A stretch of 64,000 nucleotides of DNA from Guillardia theta CCMP2712 (taxonomy: Eukaryota; Cryptophyceae; Pyrenomonadales; Geminigeraceae): assembly GCF_000315625.1 (NCBI RefSeq), contig NW_005434642.1:65080-129079 (forward strand), given 5' to 3'. Numbering within the stretch: the stretch's first letter is position 1; each line of letters opens with the position of its first letter. Positions 46,764-56,547 of this stretch are shown in pieces. Under the pieces are notes generated by a model. That model was given only the letters and a program-made list of their open reading frames with translations, had not been told where the DNA came from and searched no databases. The position numbers and the translations under genes are program-made.

Positions 46764-49700
46764 ATGGTGAGGCAGGGGAGACTTTCGACGCAGGCGCTGC
46801 TGCAGGCGCTGCTGGGCTTGTACTCAGCGGCATACTGCTGCCTGCTGGAGGGGAGCTTCACCAACGAGAGAGGAACGACGATCATCTCGAAGCAAGAGAG
46901 TAACTTCGTCGTCTCCTTTCTCAACGATGCTCAGGACAAGGAGGGTTGGTTGGTAGCAACCGGCACCCTGAGCAAGAATGGAAGTCGATGGTGCACGTGC
47001 GGAGCAGGGGGCAGTTGCACGTCGAGCGAAGGACTTTGTAGGGAGCTGACGGTGACTTTCATCAGGGCGAACAAGTCCGTAGCGATGGTGCTCAATGGTA
47101 CTGTCGAGCTGGACTGCCAGGGGGTAACATCATGGAGCAACGGGTACGGCGACTGGTGGAAGCCCGACCCGTCAATCAAAGAGCTGCACATTGTCTCTAT
47201 GACACATCTTGACGTCGGATTCACAAACACAACTCACAGCGTATGCGACATGTACTTTGAGAAGCATTTCCCTCAGGCCCTCGAAACCCATTACGAACTC
47301 AAGGCGCGAGGGGGTGCTGAAACCTACACATGGACTGTCTTCCCGTGGCTTCTCTTGGAGTTCTTCGATGGTGCAGCTGGCTGTGCTCGACGCAGACGGA
47401 CAGAGCAAGAGATGATGGAGATGAAGGTTGCAATCGAGAGTGGAGCGATCATCTGGCAAGCCAACGCCCTCAACTCCTTCATGGAGCTCTACGACGAGAC
47501 TCTTCTTGACTACAGCCTCTCTCTGAGACATGAGCTGAACGCCATGTTTGCTGCCAAGTCAGGACTGCTCGCAGGCAAGCAGACTGACGTGCCTGGAATG
47601 AGCATAGCTGCCGTACCAGCCTTGCACAAGAAAGGTCAATGCCGTTGGGTTCGGTTCATGTGTGATGATCAACCCAGGCGTGCGAGCGTTTCACATCGGA
47701 TACAACGGGGCCTGCAAGAAGCCCGAGGCTCTTCCTCCTCTCTTCAGGTCAGACGTCTTTGCTAGTCTCAAGTCCGTCAGACTTGCGTCAGGTGGCTGCA
47801 CAAAGAGTCGGGCAAGGAGTTGCTCGTCATGGCCGAGGCCTCGTACGGTTGGCTGGTTAGGTTTCAAGATATCGCGCTCGGTCAGTCTTGTCTCAACTTT
47901 TTGTTCTTGGACTGACTTCTGATCGAAGTCTTCCAGTATGGATCCGACAACGGTTTACCCCCAAAGCCAGGGCAAGTTTTACAATTTTGGCGAACGATGC
48001 AGAATCGATTTCCACAGGCGAAGGTTTTTCACACGCTTTGAGGCGTTTACATGATATCACTGATGTCTTAAAAGTTGATATCAAGCAGCCTTGACGCCTT
48101 TGTCTCGCGTGTTATGAACAGCCCAGGTTACGCAAACCTTCCCATCGTTGATAAGGACATTGGTAAGCAAATTGACCTGCTGGACTGCGATGGTCGGCAA
48201 AGTTTGACGCGTTGAGCAGGAGATTCGTGGCTGTATGGTTCTCCTGCTGACCCCATCAGACTTGGTATCTTGTGCTATCTTCTCCTCTCGCCCTCATCAT
48301 CTCTCCAGCTGCCTATCGCGAGGCCGTGCGATTCATCAATGAAAAGATCGGTACTCCTCTCCTCCATTTTCAACTCTCTCCTGACCGACCAAAGGGAGCA
48401 AAACGATATCACCAAGGCATCATTCGGTTGGCCTTGAGAGAATTTGCACATGACTGAGCTGATCTGCGCACTAGCTCAGGCGATACATGAGGAGGTTGCT
48501 CAAGGTACCTGAGATCCCTCGTGCTCCTCGTGCTCCTCGTGCTCTTCGTGCTCCTCGTCCTCGTCCTCGTGCTCCTCGTCCTCCTCGTCCTCCTCCTGCT
48601 CCTCGTCCTCCTCCTGCTCCTCGTCCTCCTCGTCCTCCTCGTCCTCCTCGAGCCCTTCCGCGTTTGTTTCCTCCTCATCCTCCTCTTTCCCGTTTTTGTT
48701 TCTGTTCCTTTTGCGTAGACTTACCGACAACCAGGGACCTCCGGAACACAATTGGGGTCTCAGCATAAATGATGTAGAGATAGGACACGCCTGTACGGCA
48801 ACGTGACAGCTGTCACAGTTCTTTCACGTCCTCAGAACCCCTGACGGGAACTGGAGCAACGAAGAGTTTCACCGGTTGCGGAGGTAGAACGTCTTGTTAG
48901 AATTAGTCTCTCCTTCCATTCACCATTTTTCCGAACAGGGTGGACTCGCGCTATGCCATGCTCGAGATGGTCAGGGCCGGTTCAACAAGAGTCCCTCTCA
49001 CAGTCAGTGCAGGAATGGGCAGATCAGAGGCTGTACAACCACCCGCTTCCCACTCACAACAAAGGTAATTCCCTTTAGACTCTCTTAAAGGCCTTGGGCA
49101 TGATGTTTGATGCAGGGACCTGGGGCCGTCTCGTGGAGGAGCTGGAGGGGAGGCTGAGGATGGTAGAAGGCGGGAAGGTCTGGTCCTCGGAGAGAGTCAG
49201 AGATCCTTCAAGGGGGAAGAAGAGGTGGAGAGCGATGAACCGTGCAGAAATCTCAAAGATGCGCAAATGCGGAGAGTATCTCGTATGCTCACTTGGACCT
49301 CTCCTCTTCTCCAATCCTCATGCTTGTACTCAGGTTGCGTTCAACACGACTGATGGATCTCTTTCCTACCTGAGGAGGAGTGAGGTAGTCTTCACTCCAT
49401 CTCGAAAATCCAACTGTCCCCAAACACCTTCAGGCTGGGGCGTTCCAGTGGGCCAAGTCGTTCGGAAGGATGAGGTAGATAGACAAGCTATGCAGTGACA
49501 AGAAGGCGCCGGGATGTTGAACATCTTGATCAGATATCGAACATATTCGGAGCAAGACTTCCTTCACTTCAACGAAGAGTACACCCCAGGTAATCGCCAT
49601 TGCTCGCAGTCTATCTCCCAGCTCCTCATCATCCGGCTCAGGTTGCATTCCTTGCGATGACTTTGCCAAACTCGGCATGGAGGTCCGCAAGATTGACTTC

Positions 49701-51006
49701 AAGTCCTCCGGGAGGCTGACTCTTGTAGACTGCCCATCCTGTCTCCCGTACTTGGGACTTCAGAGTTTCCTCTGCCGCTGCAAACATCATGAAAGGTATC
49801 CAATGCGCAGAATCTACATCGTTGTGGCGGCTCAACTTTGACTCAAATGCGATTGAGTTCCTGCAGATTCTTGTGAGATTCGCTTCACTTTGTCATCCGA
49901 GGACGAAGCTCACAGCAAGTACAGAGAGGGAGGCAGGGAGAGGGAGGGAGGGAGGGAGGGAGGGAGGGAGGGAGGGAGGGAGGGAGGGAGGGAGGGAGGG
50001 AGGGAGGGAGGGAGGGAGGGAGCTCCATATAAGCGCATCTTGCATGTCGCCTCTCCCCGTCTCACACTTGATGTCGCAGGTACGGTGCGCCTGGGAGCAT
50101 ACACGTTTGCCTCTTGCTCGATCCTCCTTCATCTACTCATCCATGACCGCAAGCTCTCCTACAACATCCCGGGACCAAACAAGACTGCAGTCAGTCTGCA
50201 AGTTTCTTGGACCAACAAGACAGCCACGTATCTTCCATCATCAGCCTCGTTCTCGATGACCAGCCTACAGGAGGCTCGCCGAATCCACTTGGATTTCCTT
50301 CGAACCAAACCATGAGACCAGCGCGACATGGCAGATGCACACGCTTGGAAGGTGAGGTACGGACTAGCTCGGCGGCTGCGTGACGTTGACGAAGTTGGCT
50401 GTCGCCATATCGAGTGGTGGAGAACGGCACAAGGCACGTCTTCTCCGTATGGTACCTCCTCCTTCTCCAACCTCAGCTTACGATCACGTCACTGAGTCTA
50501 TCAAGGGACGGAGTTCGGCTGATCCAAGAGACTTCTCCTACCTTGCAGCCGACCAGACAGCAAGGTCTCCTCTCGTCCTCACAACCTCCTGTGCTCGACT
50601 AATCCTCAGCCAGCGGGGGGCTCGGAACCTTCTTCTCCCTCCTCGTCCTCTCCCTCCTCTCCCTCTCCGTTCTCGCCCTCCTCCTCCTCCTCCTCCTCCT
50701 CCTCCTCCTCCTCCTCCTCCTCCTCCTCTCCCCCCGCCTCCCATTTCCTCATTCAGGCTTTGGATTCGCCACTGTTATCCTTCACAGACATCGATCACCT
50801 CATCTGGTGCAGCCCCCTCCCCCTCCTTCCCTCCTCTACCTTTGACTGCTCACCTCAGGTACGATGGAGGTTCTTCTCCTCCGCTGCCGTCGGACCCAGC
50901 AGGAGGGCTTCACTTCAACCTGCACAACAACCTCTGGGGAACTGCCTTCCCTCAGTGGTTCTCCGACGACGCAGCCTTCCGCTTCTTCATCTCGCTTCCC
51001 CCTTGA
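46764..51006 (+). CDS. GH38-like glycosidase (DUF5054-type), many exons
   Basis: Exon 1 (46764-47634) encodes a signal-like N-terminus (LLQALLGLYSAAYCCLL), a beta domain, and the GH38-type motif HIVSMTHLDVGFTNTTHS with WTVFPWLLLEFF. Further exons follow at 47678-47747 and 47792 onward: FHIGYNGACKKPEALPPLFR, LLVMAEASYGWLVRFQDIAL, QYGSDNGLPPKPGQVLQFW, SSLDAFVSRVMNSPGYANLP, GDSWLYGSPADPIR, EHNWGLSINDVE and VAFNTTDGSLSYLRRSE. The last exon has LHFNLHNNLWGTAFPQWFSD. Early introns are 43-44 nt, while later ones are long and filled with simple repeats (48520-48660, 49939-50021, 50640-50740). Relatives share the alpha-mannosidase fold with a catalytic Asp and metal ligands in HLDVG. Substrate is unknown. 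Exons between 48770 and 50600 are only partly resolved. Confidence 0.7.
48520..48665 (+). repeat. CTCCTCGTG/CTCCTCGTC 9-bp repeat inside an intron
   Basis: A pyrimidine-rich array of 9-bp and 6-bp units. It lies between the exon ending ATGAGGAGGTTGCTCAAG (48505) and the exon with EHNWGLSINDVE, so it fills an intron of the glycosidase gene. Confidence 0.85.
49939..50021 (+). repeat. (AGGG)n microsatellite
   Basis: About 20 near-perfect tandem GGGA units, within an intron or unresolved part of the glycosidase gene. It can form G-quadruplex structures on the plus strand. Confidence 0.95.
50640..50745 (+). repeat. CTC/CCT trinucleotide repeat
   Basis: A long pyrimidine run of CTC units upstream of the last exon of the glycosidase gene. 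Confidence 0.9.
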
Positions 51007-51764
51007 CTCGGGGGGGGCACTGGCACACGGACAGTGACGAGACGATCCGATTCTGGCATGTTTGTAAAAGTTAAGATGCCGGATGGAGCCAATTTGAAGT
51101 GTACAGTACCGTACCGTTCATGGGGCCTTTACTCACGAGGACAAGTCGAGTCGGATGATCGGGAGAGTACAGAGTCACTGCCAGTGCGATCATAGGCCGT
51201 GAGCTGACTCTGTCACCGTCTGCCAGCTGGGCCGGGCCCCGGCCGCCAGCGGCGCTAGGGGATCCCCGGGTCCCCGCGGCCCGATGCACTCCGACTCGCG
51301 GCCCGGCCGGGCCCGGCGGGCGGCTCAACTGACTATGTGGGATCACCGACGGTGGTCAGTGAGCTCGCCTCAGCTATCAAAAGAATGAAATGTGAAAGTG
51401 AAACGGTAGCGAGCGGGAAGAGTGAGGGATGCATCGAGGGAGGGAGGGAGGGAGGGAGGTAGAGGGATAGATAGAGGTAGAGGTAGAGGTAGAGGTAGAG
51501 GTAGAGGTAGAGGTAGAGGTAGAGGTAGAGGTAGAGGTAGAGGTAGAGGTAGAGGAGAGGTCGAGGTAGAGGTAGAGGTCGAGGTCGAGGTAGAGGTCGA
51601 GGTAGAGGTAGAGGTAGAGGTAGAGGTAGAGATGTTGCAAAGCAGAGAAATCAAAATCAGAGGTCCAAGAAGCCTAAACCCCTCTCATTTCATGATATTC
51701 TTTTTCTAACCTCTTGCTTCCGGCAGTCTGATTTCAAGTGTGCACGGTTGCCAAGCATCGCTTT
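51007..51764. other. Intergenic: GC island and GAGGTA hexamer array
   Basis: 51180-51345 is a GC-rich island (GCCCGGCCGGGCCCGGCGGG). 51436-51462 is AGGG repeats and 51463-51635 is a GAGGTA hexamer array with GAGGTC variants toward its 3' part. The rest is the leader of the coiled-coil gene. Confidence 0.6.
51463..51635 (+). repeat. GAGGTA hexanucleotide array
   Basis: Nearly 30 tandem hexamers, pure in the first half and mixed with GAGGTC in the second, with one GAGGAGA slip near 51550. Confidence 0.95.
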
Positions 51765-53569
51765 ATGAGTATTGTTGAGGAGCTCCATGAAGTGTAAGGA
51801 TCCGAACTGGACCGAAAAGGTCCCCCTCCTGCTTCTCCCACAGGCGAATCAGATCAGAAGCAGTTTGAACCTCTCGTTGGATAGATCCTGCAACCAAGAT
51901 CTCGAGGCTCATGTCCAAGGTGCTGATCAGGGGAGGAATGAAATTCTGAGTCAGTGTGATGTTCCAGATCGATGTGACCTGTGCAACCTGGAAACCCGGT
52001 GTCGCTCCACCACGAGCAGCGTAGTTGATGTTATTGACACAAGACCAGCTCCAATGGCGCGCAGGTCTTGCATGGGTAAATCTAGCTCTGAATAATCTGC
52101 AGACGTTGACCTTGCGTTTATACTCTGTCTTGCATCAACAGGTAGGTTTCGATGTCTTCGACTTGTCTTTCTCTGTTGGAGTCGAAGTTCTCTGAAGGTG
52201 CCTTGTCGACCGCGATGGATTCCAAAGGGCTGATCTCTTTCGCTCAGAGGAAAGCATTACAATACAAAGCAAGTGCTAAAACATTGAGCAAGCAGCTTCG
52301 GCATGCGTCCGAAGACGTCATGAGAAAGAACACGGTAACGAGTGCTGCCTCTGGTTTGTGTTCCTAATGTTCAATTCAGATCATACATGGAGAACGTGTC
52401 CGCTTTCAAGAGACGATTGTACGTCCAATGGATCTTTCAACACATTGCAGGTAGTGAAATCATGTGGCAGGCGAGGTTGGAAGCTTCTGTTCAAGACTCG
52501 TCAAAGCGACTGTGTCGGGAGGTTACCCTTGAGGTGCTTTACCTCCAATTCTCATGCCTGAGCTCTCAGGCGCGAGATTTAGGAAAAGAGCTTCTGGTGA
52601 TCAAACAGGAGATCGTATCCACGATCAGCCATGATGAGCAATTACATTCGTCCCATTCTGATCTCAAGGTGATCAGATCCGCGCAGAGTTTGTATCTTTT
52701 GGTCCATAGTTGACTCAGTTTTTGCAGATCAAATATGCAGAACTGCTGGAAGAGTCGAAATCATCTCAAAAGCAGATACAAAACTTGAAGAACATGAACG
52801 TAAACCTCGAACACTGTAAGAGAGTACGCGTTGATACACTCACTTGGAATGCAGAGCGACCTTTGGAGGGAATCGGAGAGCTATTATCTCAAACAGAAGG
52901 TTTCCATTCATGCATGCGTATTTGGGATGTATTGAAGGCACCTTTCCCTTCAGGCTCATATTGCTCAGCAAGATTCACAGATATCGCAATTGCAAGAGGA
53001 AATGGTCTGTTGTCTGCCATTTCGTTTGTCCTGATCTGACGTGCGGAACAAACAGCAAGAAATGCAGAGAAGAGAAGCAAAGTTGAAGAAGAAGCTCGAC
53101 AAAGGAAGGATGATGGAGCTTCGCCGCTTACAGAAGCTCGCCTTGCTGGAGGTCAGCTCACTGACCTAGGATTCCTCATGCTGTCTCATCCATCTCACCA
53201 CTATCGCATGCAGGAGGTCGGAACCACTCTGCTCAAGACTTGCATAGGGAGCGAGCATAACCCGGTCTGTACCATCGTTCCGGAGGGCCCAGGAGCAGAA
53301 GACTCGCTCAACTTCAGGATCGACAAGCTGGTAAACGCGGCACCTGCTCCAACATCCCCACCTAAAGTGTCAACAGGTGGCGTTAGCTTGTGCTCAGCTG
53401 GATATGCTTGTCGACAGGGATCAAAGGAAAGAAGGTACCTAAGCCTCCGAGCTTGTACAAACCGTACCATCCCTGGGATCCACCGCGAGACAGGAATCGC
53501 ACTTCTTGTCGCCTCCAGCAACACCTCTGCACCCGCTGCTCGGCTCATGACAGTGTCACAGCGGCTTGA
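51765..53569 (+). CDS. Coiled-coil protein, function unknown, many exons
   Basis: ATG 51765 starts a 9-residue exon (MSIVEELHE). It is spliced over a 52-nt intron to ANQIRSSLNLSLDRSCNQDL, then to a Cys-bearing exon RCDLCNLETRCRSTTSS. Later exons carry ESKFSEGALSTAMDSKGLIS, QRKALQYKASAKTLSKQLRH, ARLEASVQDSSKRLCREV, YAELLEESKSSQKQIQNLKN and VEEEARQRKDD, all with heptad-like coiled-coil character. The likely last exon reads KGKKVPKPPSLYKPYHPWDP and stops at 53569. I do not recognise a family. Exon boundaries between 52100 and 53450 are only partly set. Coiled coil with a short Pro-rich tail suggests a structural or cytoskeletal role, which is inference only. Confidence 0.55.
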
Positions 53570-54139
53570 TAGGCCTGAGCTGCGCACTGCTGACCTGCAA
53601 GCCCAAGTGCAGCCACTGGCCGCAGCCGCGCACGCGACCGCTGCCACCGAGGCAGGTCGCACCACGGCCGCAAGTAGAGTCAGGCCGCGCAGTCAGAAAT
53701 CGTCGAAAAGTAGTACAAAGTCAAATGTGAATTATGATTTAAACGGATGATGTGAGTGAAATTAATTAAATTGAATAGGATCTTTTCAAGTTTTTCTGAC
53801 TTCTGTCTGACGACTGTCACGAGAACGCGTTGGCCATAACAAGACACAAGGAACACAGCACAAGACGAGGACGAGGACAAGCACGAGGTAAAATGAAGTA
53901 GGAAACCGCGTCACTTCATAGTGTCCTATTGACCAGTACAAATACTTACAGTCTAGAAGAACATCACTCGCTCCCTGTTCTAACCAACCTCAAACTTCTT
54001 GGTGTTACCAAGCCAGAAACATAAACCCCATTCTCAAACAAGAACGAACACCTAGATCAGGCAGCTGTCTCGGTATCTTCAAATAGAGTTTTGTAGAAAA
54101 AATAGAAATCAATCAAGTTCACTCTTGAAAAGTCTGTTT
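53570..54139. other. Intergenic with direct-repeat copy 1
   Basis: 53575-53690 is GC-rich and 53700-53800 AT-rich. 53810-53945 matches a second copy at 56128-56342. No gene is seen. Confidence 0.5.
53810..53945 (+). repeat. Dispersed direct repeat, copy 1
   Basis: Shares with copy 2 (56128-56342) an ordered set of words: CGACTGTCACGAG, CAGCACAAGACGAGGACGAG, GTCAC and GACCAGT-CACAAATA. The copies are in the same orientation on either side of the piggyBac relic. Confidence 0.8.
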
Positions 54140-55710
54140 CCCTAAGCTGGAGATACTCTCTTTCATGCACCGGCGTCCTGCTGCCATACCGCAAATACCA
54201 AACGGTCGCTTGTGCGGATCGTTTTCGCTGCATTGGTCACAACAATAGGGTTCTGCGACCCTGGCCATGCAAATCTCTGCAGATCCTGCATCTAACTCGT
54301 GTCAATTTCCTGGTCCCATCACCTGGATGCATGGGAAGGTGCTTTCTCTCACAAAATTCGCTCACCAGTATCATGTCATGCGCTGCCTCCGACAATTGCG
54401 AGTCCTGCGAGTTTGAATCGAATGAAGAAGATTGTCAACCCCGAGCACTTCGATGCTTGTTTCTCCTCATTGCTTCACCTTCGTATTTATTTTGTACCAA
54501 TTGCAAAGCAAGCACGTTAATGAACTCGCTATGCTCAACAAAAGATTCTGAATCGCCAATCTGCAGTTCCAATAGAGTTTTCCATCCCCATATCAACCTG
54601 CCCGGGGTGATTGTGAACATCGATGGTCGAAGTTGCATCGAAATATTACTTCACCATCTTCGTTCTAGGCCCAGAAAAGTTGAAGTGTTCGGTCTGGTTG
54701 GTCTGTGCATTGATCATCCATCCATCTCTCACGTGTCCAACGGTTTCACGTGTTGAATTCCAAGTAGAAATCAAAAGCTTTCGTGGTGCACCAACCCCGC
54801 CACCTTCATTCCAGGCACGTCCGTACACCCTTTTTTCTCCATTGATCTGCACACTGAGCCTGACAATCTGAGTCAAGCCCTTAGATCATTGCTGTGCCAT
54901 CCTAACGTGCTCAGGTACTGTATATGTCCTTCGTTGAGATAATTGTGTGCCAACCTGAGCACCTCAGCTGTGTGCCTTTGCATACCTGTCCGAGAAAGGA
55001 AGGTCTTGCATCCGATCTTCACCTTCTTGAACGTCCAAGACATCTCGATCCCAAAAGTGCATTCAGCGATGTTCTTGTATTCTGTGCCCACCCCGACGGG
55101 CTTTCCTTGCATTTCCCGTCAGCTGAAGGATACTCTGGGCAGTATTCTACCGATCTCTGGGCAGTATTCTACCGATCAAAATCATTCAGAACACAAATCA
55201 CAGCCATATCCCAATCTTACTTGTATGTGAGGACGCCATTCCGACATACTCTCACTAATCATCAATTCACTTCCTGCGTTGATTGTCTGCAACCTGTTTT
55301 TATTGAAAGCTTCAACACGAGAACGAATCATGTCAAATCTGTTCTGAGGGACTGCCTGCCGATGATGGCCAGAACCTGAGATATCTATCCATGTTTCATA
55401 CCGGGTGTGGCTGATTCAAAACCTGGTCTCGACTTCCGACGAGGTGGAACAAAGCCATGGCGATTGCGACCCCACATGTACCTCATCCGGCCTTTTGGTT
55501 GCCACGTGCTACCGTAAAGAAGACCTATCAACTGAACCCATTCGTGCACCGTGATGGGTTGCATGTCTTGGGGCAAATCGTCGTCGGTCCAGAGCAAAGC
55601 AGCTGCTATGACTTCTGTTGGTCCCATAGAAAAACTCCCATGGAAGAAGGGATTGCCCGCATTCAATCTCAGGCTTCCACTCTAAAACTTTGACACACAC
55701 TGTATAGAGG
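54140..55710 (-). pseudogene. Decayed piggyBac-family transposase
   Basis: Minus-strand fragments in several frames line up in the order of a piggyBac (DDE_Tnp_1_7) transposase. They are WTDDDLPQDMQPITVHEWVQ with LIGLLYGSTWQP (55640-55470), NRFDMIRSRVEAFNKNRLQ followed by INAGSELMISESMSEWRPHI (55350-55220), KPVGVGTEYKNIAECTFGIE (55110-55030), and TSTIDVHNHPGQVDMGMENS with WRFRIF (54640-54540). A Cys-rich C-terminal ribbon EPYCCDQCSENDPHKRPFG (54260-54190) follows. Such enzymes cut and paste DNA at TTAA sites. Frame changes, stop codons and a 22-bp internal duplication show that it is inactive. Some breaks could be introns, but stops within conserved stretches argue for decay. The ISESMS position corresponds to the catalytic-Asp region (usually DESM), here altered to Glu-Ser-Met preceded by Ser. 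Confidence 0.75.
55133..55176. repeat. 22-bp perfect tandem duplication inside the transposase relic
   Basis: The unit beginning CTCTGGGCAGTATTC and ending ACCGAT occurs at 55133-55154 and again at 55155-55176. The length is not a multiple of three, so it shifts the transposase frame. Confidence 0.95.
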
Positions 55711-56547
55711 AGGAATCTGAATTCAATTTATTGTCATCCCGCTCTTCAACGAGATTCTCATTATCTCCGGCCTTTTGCCACATCTTTTGCATCTTTTGTT
55801 CATTTTGTAGGATTAGACCTCCCAACAAGAACTGTAAACAGACTGCAGCGCCTGTATTGCATGTTTGCAATGACCCAACACCGTGCTTGTCACGTATATC
55901 TCCTGCCCTATCTTGAAGACTGTTCGGTTCCTGCAGAGCGAGTTTCAGCATTGGAACCCCCCCGTTGATCCCTGCTTCCAGTTGAAGCCATGGCGAAGTA
56001 CGAGCTATGTAGAGCTATGGGTTTATTGACTGAAATGAGTTTATGTCACGGCCCTCACTGTCACCAAAAGCTTTTAACTGCAGCGTGCGGGGGGTGGGGT
56101 GGTGGTACCGATACGTAGATACATTTACGACTGTCACGAGGACGTTGGCATGGCAAGACCTCAGGAACCCAGCACAAGACGAGGACGAGGACAAGGATAA
56201 GAGTAAGAGCAGGAAGGATAAGAGCAATGAGAGCAGGGATAACGGTAAGAGCAAGGATCAGGACAAGAGTAAGAGCAAGGATAAGGACAAGAACGAAGTA
56301 AGAAACTAAGTCACCGTATCCTTTAGACCAGTGCACAAATAGTTGTAGGGAAGAGGAAGTAATAAGGAAGAAATGAACACAGAGAAGGTATGTAAGAAAG
56401 ATGGGTGATAAAATGTAGACAAAAATGTTTTTGTTTCAGGAATCGAAGGACATGCCAGAAAACATGAATCATTTAGCTGTTAAGAAGGCAAATTGGAGGG
56501 TGCAAGTTGTCATGTACTGACAGTCGAGCAGAACGCCCCCCGCTCAC
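55711..56547. other. Intergenic with direct-repeat copy 2
   Basis: No gene is seen. 56040-56110 contains a GGGGGGTGGGGTGG run. 56128-56342 is the longer copy of the direct repeat. The last 200 bp lead into the RelA/SpoT-like gene. Confidence 0.5.
56128..56342 (+). repeat. Dispersed direct repeat, copy 2, with internal expansion
   Basis: Same end words as copy 1, but the central GACGAGGACGAGGACAAG has grown to about 120 bp of degenerate AAGAGCAAGGATAAGGAC units (56174-56297). Confidence 0.8.
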
